Origin: Branchiostoma floridae
Taxonomy: Eukaryota > Chordata > Leptocardii > Amphioxiformes > Branchiostomatidae
Direction: 5' to 3'
Length of the DNA stretch: 64,000 bases
Assembly: GCF_000003815.2 (NCBI RefSeq)
Contig: NC_049989.1
Coordinates: 14,466,983-14,530,982 of the forward strand
In this document: piece by piece, positions 1-11,000 of the stretch
How the letters are laid out: the number at the start of each line of letters is the position of its first letter
How positions within the stretch are numbered: the stretch's first letter is position 1
Position numbers and translations under genes: made by a program
The notes under the pieces: model-generated
Told to the model about the DNA's origin: nothing
Databases searched by the model: none
The model's input: the letters and a program-made list of their open reading frames with translations, nothing else

Positions 1-196
1 GCTTGATGCACCCTGGATGCATCTACGTTTCATTCATAACAACAATATTTCAATACCACGTATGCAGTAACGGCATACGTAGATGCATGATGCATACAAG
101 ACAAACGACCGATCCCTCAAAAACTTTCATGCGCGACAAATATATGTGTGCACATCAATACCTTATCATTTCCCTTCTGTCCGCCGAACAAAAAGT

Positions 197-826
197 ATGC
201 CTCACGTCTGCGAAATTTGTGATCGAGAATTTGATCGTGCGTTCAACCTCGAGCGTCATCTGGAAAGAAAACACCGAGACGAGTCAGGTGGTGCCTCGGG
301 AGAAGTCGTCGTTGATGCCGAGACGGGCTCTTACCGGGAGCGCGATGTTTTCGACGACTCCGACGTGTCGTCTGAACACGATACGGACACGGTTGGTTCC
401 GAAGATTCGATGGTGTCACAAGATGAAGAAAGCGTCTCAGACGCCGAATCTGTGATGGGCTCCGAGCAGGGAGACTCCACAGAAGAAACCGACAGCGACC
501 AAAGTGGTTCCGAGAGTGATACAGGGACAGATGTGTCCTCAGGGACGGTTTCATCTGATGAAAGTGAACGCACTGGCTACGACAGCGGCTACCACAGCGG
601 TGACGAGGAGGAGTGGACACTCTATCGAGACTTGACCATCGCACTACCTCACCAGCCAGGCGATGTTCCTCAAAGTGTCATCAAACAGACGAAGCGCGCT
701 GGCAAAAAGTTTTATCTAATAGAGTTCGCTGCTTTGCCTCGTTACAGTAATGAGATTGTACACAGCAAGAACTGGGTCTCAGAACAGACATTGATGAAAA
801 AATATGGTTACCTCGTCCTGAAGTAA
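197..826 (+). CDS. Single C2H2 zinc-finger protein with acidic Ser-rich middle
   Basis: A 209-residue single-exon reading frame. The ATG at 197 is preferred over an upstream in-frame ATG at 83 because the zinc finger begins immediately (MPHVCEIC) and the extra 38 residues look like translated flank. The finger spans about residues 4-28 with C-x2-C-x12-H-x4-H spacing. Residues of about 30-145 are very rich in Ser, Asp, Glu and Gly and probably disordered. The last 65 residues are mixed and globular-looking, ending YGYLVLK. I do not recognise the family. One finger is rarely enough for specific DNA binding, so protein binding or a transposon-associated role is equally possible. No intron is visible, and a minisatellite starts about 250 bases downstream, so a retrocopy or mobile-element gene cannot be excluded. 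Confidence 0.55.
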   Translation: MPHVCEICDREFDRAFNLERHLERKHRDESGGASGEVVVDAETGSYRERDVFDDSDVSSEHDTDTVGSEDSMVSQDEESVSDAESVMGSEQGDSTEETDSDQSGSESDTGTDVSSGTVSSDESERTGYDSGYHSGDEEEWTLYRDLTIALPHQPGDVPQSVIKQTKRAGKKFYLIEFAALPRYSNEIVHSKNWVSEQTLMKKYGYLVLK

Positions 827-1084
827 TGTGAGGTCGCCATATCGCCTGCAGTACAGCTTTTCTTTCCTAATGTCATACCATGTTTGACATACAGGATCGG
901 ACGAGATGTACATTGGTTATGAATTCTTTGATACATTTTTTATAGACGTCAAGTGATAGTAAAGTCTTAAAAAACAGGATCACCGTACACTCCTGTCTTT
1001 TGCATTGTTGTGTTGATATATGCCTAGTACATAACAGGCACGTACATGGCAAATACGTATGCGTTACTTAACACGAATATACTT

Positions 1085-1806
1085 ACTCTCTTACTCCGGA
1101 GCAGTTTTTTTTTTAGTCCGGAGCAAAACGTATAGCTACTCCAAAGCAATGTTTCACTGCATGTACATATAGATGGTATATGTTCGTACGTACATGACAA
1201 ATATACATACTTACAACAAATATACTTAGACAAATATACATACTTACAACGAATATACTTACTCACTTACTCCGGAGCATACTCCGGAGTAGTTTTCTTT
1301 TACTCCGGAGCAGTTTATTTTACTCCGGAGCAGTTTTCTTTTACTCCGGAGCAGTTTTTTTTTACTCTGGAGCAACACGTATAGTTACTCCAAAGCAATG
1401 TTTCACTGCATGTACATATAGATGGTATATGTTCGTACGTACATGACAAATATACATTCAACAAATATACTTACTCACTTACTCCGGAGCATACTCCGGA
1501 GCAGCTTTATTTTACTCCGGAGCAATTTTCTTTTACTCCGGAGCAGTTTATTTTACTCCGGAGCAGTTTTCTTTACTCCTGAGCAACACATATAGCTACT
1601 CCAAAGCAATGTTTCACTGCATGTACATATAGATGGTATATGTTCGTACGTACATGACAAATATACATACTTACAACAAATATACTTACTCACTTACTCC
1701 GGAGCATACTCCGGAGTAGTTTTATTTTACTCAGGAGCAGTTTATTTTACTCCGGAGCAGTTTTCTTTTACTCCGGAGCAGTGTTTTTACTCCGGAGCAA
1801 CACATA
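1085..1806. repeat. Higher-order minisatellite (ACTCCGGAGCAG units)
   Basis: Short units ACTCCGGAGCAG followed by a T-rich spacer recur many times. They are organised into larger blocks that each contain the string CCAAAGCAATGTTTCACTGC, at 1141, 1390 and 1601. Block lengths are therefore about 249 and 211 bases. The array ends abruptly where the RRM2-like fragment begins. Confidence 0.85.
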
Positions 1807-1830
1807 TAGCTACTCTAGAATAAAGCAACC

Positions 1831-2242
1831 AATAAGCCTAGTGAGGAGCGGATTCACCAGATTATCGACAATGCTGTTAAGATTGAGCAAGAGTTCCTGA
1901 CGGAAGCTCTTCCCGTGAGGCTGATTGGGATGAATCAAGACCTGATGAAACAGTACATCGAGTTTGTCGCAGATAGGCTGCTGGGGGGAACTCATGTGCA
2001 GTAAGCTTTACACAGCGAGAACCCCTTTGACTNNNNNNNNNNNNNNNNNNNNNNNNNNNNNNNNNNNNNNNNNNNNNNNNNNNNNNNNNNNNNNNNNNNN
2101 NNNNNNNNNNNNNNNNNNNNNNNNNNNNNNNNTCTCTGGAGGGAAAGACAACTTCTTTGAGAAAAAGGTGGGGGAGTACCAGAAGATGGGTGTGATGTCC
2201 TCCTCTGAACAGCAAAAGTTCACGTTGGATGCTGACTTTTGA
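1831..2242 (+). pseudogene. RRM2: 3' fragment of ribonucleotide reductase small subunit (R2)
   Basis: The translation matches the C-terminal ~115 residues of RRM2: NKPSEER, then [17 protein letters not shown], then [13 protein letters not shown], then SKLY/SENPFD, and after the N gap [17 protein letters not shown] ending FTLDADF. That final peptide is the R2 tail that docks on the large subunit R1. Three reading-frame breaks are seen: an extra G after DRLL near 1984, a missing base before SENPFD near 2010, and a missing A near 2149. The 5' edge abuts the minisatellite with no convincing splice acceptor, so most of the gene is absent. It is either a 5'-truncated decayed copy or a real last exon damaged by sequence errors around the gap. 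AATAAA lies just downstream at about 2250. Confidence 0.75.
2033..2132. other. Assembly gap (100 N)
   Basis: A run of 100 N inside the RRM2-like fragment. By comparison with the R2 protein only about 5-10 residues should be missing here, so the gap length is a placeholder and not a measured distance. Confidence 0.99.
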
Positions 2243-2462
2243 AAGTACAGAATAAAAGAACGGGAAAATCAAACGTTGTCATGTTTTCTTTGTTTTTATT
2301 TTGTGACTTAGAGACTTAGAACCATGCCAAATAAGGGTATGTCGTTCACGATTGGGGATGGGGGAGGTTCATTTGGGGTGGAGTGGGGTTGTCATAATTA
2401 CCTTGGTTTCACCCCTGCTCAGATCTAACAAAATACCTATTCCCCTAGATTTTGCCGTCATA

Positions 2463-2612
2463 ACATGACCTCTGACCTGCTCCTGAATAAATTAAATCAG
2501 CAGACGATGACCTCTGACCTGCGCCTGAATACACAATCTGTGACTTCTGACCTCTGACCCGCGCCTGAATAAATAATATCGGCAGGCGATGACCTTTAAC
2601 CTGCACCACCTT
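2463..2612. repeat. Degenerate ~45-bp tandem repeat
   Basis: Three to four imperfect copies of a unit containing TGACCTCTGACCTGCGCCTG followed by an A/T-rich stretch (AATAAATTAAATC, AATAAATAATATC). No coding potential is visible. Confidence 0.6.
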
Positions 2613-2651
2613 GCACCGCCAGAATAATAGGAGTCAGCGTGTCCCTACTAT

Positions 2652-2835
2652 ACTACTAACCTATGTTCGCTGTTAAAAAACAAGGTAATTAGGGATAAGG
2701 TATCAAGTCAACGGACGTTTCAAGTTGCAAGATATTCAATATAAGGTTTGAAACCACCGACTGCTAACCAGTACTATCCTCAGATACCTTATCTTTTTCT
2801 ATAAACAACGGATATAGGTTAACCCGTGGATAAAG
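2652..2835. mobile_element. MITE, family with ACAACGGATATAGG ends (copy A)
   Basis: The right end reads ACAACGGATATAGGTTAACC. The left end has the diverged complement around CTAACCTATGTTCGCTGTT. An internal palindrome around GTTTCAAG / TTTGAAACCACC forms a hairpin. The same family occurs at 56053-56226, at 60604-60790 and as a right-end piece at 38057-38092. Confidence 0.65.
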
Positions 2836-2849
2836 GTGAACTAGCATGG

Positions 2850-4190
2850 GGATCATCATATGGTCACCAAAATGATAATGACTTCACCTATGTAGATATA
2901 CTATCGTTACTTCTTGCATTTTTATACTGAATTAGTAATGTTAAGTCCTTAACAAACAATGTCTATTTTCCCTTAACTACTTGACAAATATTTCGATATT
3001 TACCTTATCGTCTGGCGCTTAGAAAATATAGTGACAAATGACGTGCCATTGTTCTTTATGACATCCATGGATAGGCCATACTGATTTGATTATATGGATG
3101 ACATCCTATGGGCATACCAAAACTGATGCGAGCGTGCGAAAAGAAAAGATGGACAAATACTTTGCCTTTCTTGACCCCTCCCCGTCAAGACTGAATATGG
3201 CGACAGAACACAAGCCATCTTACACAGTACTTGAACAATATAGCAATCTGGCTTGATATGTCAAAGCCCAACTATAATTCTGGGAACCGAATCGTCACAT
3301 TTTCGGCTGCTATTTTTTTTTCTTTATTCCAAAACACATAACAAGGACAATGTGGCGCTGCACTCAAGTTTAACGACTTATTTTAGCAGCGCCACAGAAC
3401 AAAATACAAATGAATTAATGAACTTAGGTAACTTAGGTCAACATATCAGTGCGCCACGTCCCACCACCCCAAGACATACAGTTACTAGTACCAATTAGCC
3501 TAATTTAAAAGTACATATGGAAAGGAAAATTAACAAAAGTAAAGTTGGGATATTCTATATGTACTTGACTGATACAGTCATGTAGAGCTAGAAGCGCATA
3601 GTATCCTCAATGTAAGTTGATGTAAGGCTGTTATTGAATGAAGACCTTTATTGTACGTTTTTGCTTTCTAACAAGCTAAGGACAGGTCAATGTGAATAGG
3701 ATACATCTCCTAGTGATTCTAAGTACAATCTGTGTAAACTGTGATACATGACTGGAACTACAAAGTCTAAAGTATACTAGTACTACTACTAGTATGTACA
3801 GGTTCAACTTCTTCTCGCTTCTTAATACAGTCGTAAATGTAGTTGCAGGTGGAGTTTAGAATACATGGTTTGTCTAATTGCATTAGAAATGTACATTTTT
3901 CAGTGCTATTTAAATGCAGAAAGCATGGAAACTTATCTTGTACACATTTGAAGAAGATATTTGAATCCTTTATATAATCTTAGGCGACAGACGGCCTTCT
4001 TATGTAGTGAAATCCCACCCGTGGCTATTATTTCTTTCAAGTCATCAACCAGTAGCAATGTCGTTATGTATCTTTCATAAATGTAATAGATTTTGTGGTA
4101 AAATAAGCAATGGTGTTGCTTGTAATTTGGTTTATATAAAGTCGTAAAGACTGGCGACAACATTTAGCTGCACATTTCAATGAGAACTTT
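2850..4190. other. Intergenic DNA, no gene recognised
   Basis: No supported reading frame. It contains one arm of the GGATGACATC-type MITE at about 3072-3150 (TTTGATTATATGGATGACAT, then GATGCGAGCGTGCGAA). The rest is A/T-rich single-copy-looking sequence. Confidence 0.6.
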
Positions 4191-4451
4191 GACTTTGACT
4201 TGACTTTATTGACGATGAGACAAGTCATTACAAGGATCTGCCTAGGCAGCTTTGGGCTGGTATAGCGGCAGACCCTACAAAAATGAGGACCAACATAGAT
4301 ACAAAGAATTCACAAAAACATTACAATGTGATACAATAAAAAATAATACAATGTAATACAATAAAAATAATCAATAGCTATAAATTTGTCATGCTACACA
4401 TATCGAATAAAATGGATCTATACCGTATATAGCATACCTAAACAAGAGCTG

Positions 4452-4705
4452 TCTACCGCTAAAAAATTATAGCCGCAGCATGTTCAGAACTCGAGATATC
4501 AAACCAGGAAGTTCCGCTGCAGTACCTTCCCATGCCGTTAGGGGGCCCCAAATCTAATCGTTTCCAGGTCTTATCAAGACCTACACACATACCAAATACC
4601 AATACAAAGCACTCAGGCGTTCTTGAGTTACGGTGGTCTTCTACACACATCCCCACACACGCTACCGAAAACATAACCTTCTTGACGAAGGTAAATATTG
4701 GAGAA
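4452..4705. repeat. Interspersed repeat, 'GCTGCAGTACCTT' family (copy 1)
   Basis: Shares ordered landmarks with 9832-10055 (opposite orientation) and 39385-39655. These are a stretch like ACTCGAGATATC / ACACGAGATAAA, then GCTGCAGTACCTT, then CCGTTAGGGGGCCC / CCGCTAGGGGACCC, then ACCTACACAC / CCTACCCACC, then TTCTTGAGTTA, and an end like AAAACATAACCTTC. The copies are diverged but collinear. No protein is encoded. Confidence 0.65.
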
Positions 4706-4954
4706 GATGAAAGGTACGTGTGAGTTAATTGTAAGATCATGAAAAAAGGTAGGCTCTGCAGCGGGCCGGCTTGAACTATCGACCACTCGAGAGTGGTATA
4801 GAGTCAGTGACATGTTTTGGAAGGCTGTCCCAGAGATGGGAAGTGTAGGGGATGAAGTTGTTTTTGTAAATGGTGGTTCTGCATCGAGGAACGATCGCGT
4901 AATGTACAGTGAGGACCAATAGGTCCCAGGAATGCCCTCAGTACGTTTGCGTTC

Positions 4955-5005
4955 GTACGACGATCGTACGACGATCGTACGACGATCGTACGACGATCGT
5001 ACGAC
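4955..5005. repeat. 11-bp palindromic tandem repeat
   Basis: About 4.5 perfect copies of CGTACGACGAT. Each junction forms the palindromes CGTACG and CGATCG. It lies 20 bases past the stop codon of the minus-strand collagen/C1q gene, so it is probably in its 3' UTR. Confidence 0.9.
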
Positions 5006-5021
5006 GTGTGTGACCTGGCTG

Positions 5022-8000
5022 TTACACATGGTGGATGAGGTACCCTGAGAACGTGACGTAACCCGTGTAGTCCCCCCACATGGAGGAACGAGCGTCCAGC
5101 TCCACCCAAACCTCGTCCCCAGGCTTCAGTAACAAGATGACGCTGTTACTGCTGGAGAGATGTTCTCCCACCGACTTGTCATACAGACTGATCACAGGTT
5201 CTCCGTGCAGTACCAGCCGACTCCAGTAGGCGGAGCCCTTCACGCTTGTCGTCATGCCAGAGTACGTGAACATGTAGTACCCAGGAATTGGAGTCGTGAA
5301 CTTCCCCGTTGCCATATCGTACGCCCTCCCCTCGTTGGTGTGGAGGATGTTGTACTTCACGATGGTATTTTCCAGGACGTTGACGATCCGGTTAGCTAAG
5401 GCGGCGGAGAACGCCACGAACGGTGCATCTGTTAGTCGGCCGTGCGCGCTCAACACGCCGCCTGCACAGCTACACGGCTTCCCTGGTTCACCCTTGTCTC
5501 CTTTGAACCCTGTCCTCCCCTGGCCACCTGTTTGGCCGTATTCACCCGGTGCACCTGTTTTACCTGGTTTTCCTGGCTCACCTTTCGTTCCCTTCATACC
5601 AGCCATACCTTCAGGTCCCGGTGAGCCAGGGTACCCAGGTGTTCCCTGTCCGCCTTCGAATCCCCTGTCACCAGGGAACCCTCTGTCCCCCTTCTCCCCC
5701 TTGTCTCCCGGTACCCCCCTTGACCCAGGAGGTCCTTGTAGAACGTACGACTCACCGCTGACTGTTATGTAACTTGATTCACCAGGTGCACCTGGTGTGC
5801 CGGAATCACCTTTCTGTCCCTTCTCTCCAGGTAAACCGTTCTCACCTGCTGGACCACGCACCTGCGTTTCTCTCATCTCAGCAGGTTCACCTTTGTCTCC
5901 CTTCTCACCTTGCTGCCCAGGTAACCCAGAAGAACCGGTCATTCCTTGTTCACCTTTCTCACCTGATTTTCCGGGTGCACCTGTGGCACCGACTTTCCCC
6001 TCCTCACCTTTAGCCCCCTTCTTCCCAGTCACTCCCACACCTGGCCGTCCTGCGACACCTGGTGGCCCAAGCGCACCTGTTCCCCCAGGTGCGCCTGTGT
6101 CTCCCTTTTCTCCAGGTGGTCCCAGAGGTGATGGCGTTGTAACACCTGTTCCTCCAGGCTCGCCCTTCGCTCCCTTCTGTCCAGGTGCACCCACACCTGG
6201 CGGCCCCTGCACACCTGCTGCACCTGTCTGTCCTGGGTCACCTTTACTTCCTTTCTCGCCACGCCTACCTGGAAGACCCAGCCATCCAGGGGTTCCTCTC
6301 TCACCTGGCGGGCCCTTTACTCCAGGAAACCCTCTCACACCTGTCACACCTGGCTCGCCTGCAGCACCTTTCTGGCCAGATGGTCCGTGTACACCTTGCG
6401 GTCCTCGCTCTCCCTTCTCACCTGAGGCGCCGGCGGCACCTGGTTCTCCTTCAGCACCTGGAATGCCCATCGGACCCACCAGCCCCATGATGCCGCGGTC
6501 GCCTTTCTTTCCCTTTACGCCAAGGGGTCCTTGCGATCCGGGTTCCCCTACAAAAAAAACAAGCAAACTTCAAAGTATGCTTTCAAACTACACTTATGTC
6601 ATGTTAATGTGTTTACTTAGTACTTCATAATTCAGCTAGCCTGTTTACCGCATAATTATTACAGTTGTCGCGCAATAAAGTTCTTACATGTATAATTAAC
6701 TTTCAGTAAAATCCAGCCATATAACGTTATCTAGCTGCAGTCAGTCGGACAAGTAATGATATGACGACAAGAAGAAACTTCTGTGCCATTCGAGGTATGC
6801 TGACTTTGCTTGGGGAGAAAATAAAAGTGGTGAAAGGATTCGCCTTCAAATAGCGAGCCCTTACGACCTCATAAAGCCGTAAAAAGTCTATGGCACTACC
6901 TTCACCCTAGGTCTGTTCGTGGGTATTGTATGTGGCACAACATAAGTTTCCAAAGTTCAGTGCACCGCCACATTGTCCTTGTCTGTCTGAAAGCAAATAT
7001 AAGAGAATCTTTACAAAAAACTGGGCCTAATTTTGACAATGTCTTCGTAGCTCGCGTCAAGAGGAGCACAGCTCTGATCACAGTCCCTTTTTTCGCTTCT
7101 TACCTATATAAGAAGTTACCCGTGTGCGAAAGAACTTGTAATTACTGTACGTTAGATATGGTAGAAGCCGAAACACATTTTATTTCAAACTGCCCCTTCT
7201 ATGATCAAGAACGGAAAGAGCTCTTAAAAGAAGCCACCAAATTCTATCCTAATATCTCCATGTTTATACACAAAAAGAAAACTACTCTCCATTTAACGTC
7301 GCAAAACCTACACATTACAGAAAAAGTGGGATCTTTCGTCTTCCACTGTCTCAGAAAAAGAAGTCAAACCCAATAAGTTACATCTTTAAGTTAGACTAGA
7401 GTAGTCGCTTACTATACTGTTTTAGTGCTTACTATTATTTGTCTGTCTTTTTTTTCTTTTGTCACCTGCAATTAGCCCTCAGGAAAGAATTTGCAATAAA
7501 CTTATCTATTAATTTTCAAAGGGACATCGACTGAAAACGAGCTGGTGACCACAATAATTAATGTTTAGAAATTTGGTTGATATTACGGCTTCTTACTGTG
7601 CCGAAATTTAAGTTGTTAACCTCATTTCTGTGTGAGGCCGTGAACTTGGTGACAATGGTGATCACCCCTCGTACTCCATATTCATCACAGCCATGTAACG
7701 AGGCAGTACACATGTATCAAAACGCTCCCACACAAAGGCCATGTCACAGCTGGAGGATTGCCATACGTATGGCATGTCGGCCCTTTTGATGTGCCATAGA
7801 ATTTAAGGCTTGTGTAGGTTAAGCAGCATAGCGATGATGATACCCATCGATCTTATTGTACACCACGAAATGTTTAAGCCTTGTCCCACAGCTTGCACAC
7901 AGTCCCACATTTAAGGCCTACATGTCATATTTCCAAACCGGGGCCCGGCCGGGCACCCTTCGGGAGCGAAAAAAACTTTAGTCGTGGGCATTGTGTATAG

Positions 8001-11000
8001 TTTTATTTGTGTATATATTTACTATACATTCCTATTTTTCGTCTCCACAAACGAGCCCCAGCTTGGAAATTTGATGTTAAACCTAACTAGTCCCCTTCGC
8101 AGGCTTGTAGAGCGACGGCGTTTATAGTTTTGGGGGGAGTGACGATTCGCGATTTTAACATGGGCTAGGGTTTGGCTCTATACCGGAAAATGTGGGTTTG
8201 CCACACAAAACCCCTACCTACCGACTCTACCTTTTCAGGACTGAAACAGGAAACATAACATCCCCTAGGCCTAAGACCTCTCTGTCTGTCTTGACACCAG
8301 GTACGGAACATATACGTTTCCAGTTTCTATATATTTCTCCGAAAATAGTTTTATCAACTTAGTAAATCATTTCAACATGGTTTTCTTAGGTGCGCCACTT
8401 TATTTTTCTTCATTACAACCTGTCCGCTGTCTTGCACAGTATAAACACTGTTCAGTTTGCACTGCAGACAACGAAACCTCCATGGAGTAGAGAAGCTATA
8501 AAAAGCCACAAGGTTGTGTAAGGTAAAGTGCTTGAACCTCATCATGAGGACAAAGCATGGGTCTTTTTCGTTAACCCGGGTTCACACTTTTTTTATTATA
8601 TTTTTTTTAGTGTTTCACGCTTTTTATTCGCACATGCACAAATGCCCGACACAAACTGTAGTAAAAGTGGTACATAACGTTTTTTGTTTTAAATTAAAAA
8701 CAGCAACAACAATGGTACATTTGTCAACCACTAAGACTAGTGTTTGTACAGTCGAGTACTATTGCACATGGAGGGCTAACATATACTGGTGTGTCTGGAC
8801 GAATTACATGTGTAACTTAACATGCAGTACATGGTCAGTGGAACAGTCAGGAAAGACAAATACATGCAGTACATTTGTCAAAATACTGGGAAACCTTAAG
8901 GAATATGTACAGTCTGTTACTACACTATGATCAAACATGGAGTAGTCTAACAATAGGTGGGGTTCATGCCAAAATATCAATAGTAAATTTGTACAATCAA
9001 TCTACATTGGCTGTCAGTCTACTATTGTACATGTATATCCGTTCTTCGAAGTCCTTTTCAAAGACATTAAAGAGGTTAGTTATGCACAGGTGTGGGTCTT
9101 TTCTATGCCAGATCCAAGTTTTAAAGATTGTCCATTTAGCCACAGTAACAGTAAAGGTTCTATTTTTCTGGTCTTTAGCAGTTATTAAATGATCAATTTT
9201 TCCAAATAAAATCTCCTGAAAAGTGATTTTTATGTTGGGCAAGGGTACATATGCGTTAACTAATTCCCAGAAATTACACAGTCTTTCACATTTAAATAAC
9301 ATATGTTCATAGTCTTCTATGCTTCCATTGCTACAAAGGGTAGCCCGGGGTTCACACTTGCGTCCGTTCGAGGTCCGTATGGAATTAGCCTCGAGCTCTA
9401 CCAGGCTCCGTGACCATAGGTCACTGGAAAAATAGTAGAAATCGGAAAGAATATAGACAGATAACATGTCAGAGTTAGCTGGCCGAGGAGTATATAGTTT
9501 GCGACCAGCTAACTCATCTGGCGTGTTATATCGGCTATATTTGTCCAATTTCCATAAGCTTCCAATTTTCCGTGACCTGTGCCTGGTAAAGGCTAAGACT
9601 CCAACACGACCCACATACGGACTTGAATACATTCACACGTGTAAAATCCACCTGATAATAGCTAGTTGTGCAAAGAGGCTTCCCAACGGCTCGGGTGTTT
9701 TAGCCAAGAACACTAGGCAACCCTACTCTTCTCGATGTTGGGTTGAGTTGGGTTGGGTTCTATTACGTGCAGAGGTGTTACGTTGACGCTCAAGCTAAGG
9801 GCACAACCCGCCGTACGTGCAATTTGTCCGTGCGTTTTTACCTTTGCCAGAATGGCTAAGGTTATGTTTTAGGCTTGTGAGTCTGTGTGTGTGTCTGTGT
9901 GTGTGTGTGTTAACAGCATAACTCGAGAAGCCTTTGATGTATCCCGATTATATTTAGTAGGTGGGTAGGGGTCGGGAAAACGAAGGTCAAGTTCGATAAT
10001 GGGCCCCCTAGCGGCTTGCTAAGGTACTGCAGCAGAACCTCAATTTTTGATAGAAGAAGAAGAAGTTTATTTGCAAGTTCTTGCCCGAGGGCTAATTGCA
10101 ACATGAAACATACAGAGAATATAATAAACATGTATAAAATGAAATACTTTGGTATAGATAACAATGGTGACAAGTGTAAACGAGTGACTATTCTATCAAT
10201 GGTATGGACTGCTGAGAGCTACAATCTACGTATTTAGGGTTTGACTTCTTTTCTGGAAGCAGTGGAAGACGAAGTGTCCCACTTTTTCTATGATGCGTGG
10301 GTTATGTGACGTTAACAGCGTTATAGTTTTGTTTTCGTCGGTAAGCGTTTGGAAATTTTTGTGGAATTTGCATGCCTCTTCAAATAACTCCTTTCTTTCC
10401 TGATCGTTAGAGAGGCAGTTAGAAATAAAATGTATTTCGTCTTCCACCGGTTTTGCCATACAATGGTTACAGGTTCTTTCGCCCACAGGTAGCTTTTTGT
10501 ACCGCCCTCTCTCAATTTCAAGGGGGTGGGCGCTAATTCTAAGTTTGCACATTGCCGATCTGACCTCGAATTTATCTAGTAACGTTAAATAAGTTTCCAT
10601 TGAGTATCCCTTCTTTAGTTTCTTGAAAAATCTTAACTTACCATTATCTGTGGACAGTCTATGAGAAAATGTCTGGATATATATATCTTCTAACCTTTTT
10701 CTTAACGATGTACATATATGCTTATTGTCTAGCTGTGAATTCATAGAGTTCCATAGGTAAGAGTAACCAGTATTGTCTAGAATATCTTTGATATCTCCTG
10801 TTCTGGACATGCTGTGATCATGATTTTTGGAACTGCAGGCGCCGGTTTCCTTTCAAACTTTGGACGAGAATAACTCTACAACGTGTTGACGAATCGTCAT
10901 GATTTTTGGTATGTACATAGAATGAGTGATGACTTACATAATGGTATACTAATTATGCAAATTAGCAGCTAATTTGCATAATTAATTAGGAAAATTTATA

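Noticed and set aside
5797-6630. Proline-rich 277-codon plus-strand frame
   Set aside because: It is the antisense of the Gly-X-Y collagen exon; Gly and Pro codons complement into Pro/Ser-rich frames. The minus-strand frame has the collagen and C1q domains with splice sites.
8997-9632. A 211-codon minus-strand gene
   Set aside because: The N-terminal third lies in a MITE and the rest is a LINE tail; a chance fusion of two repeats.
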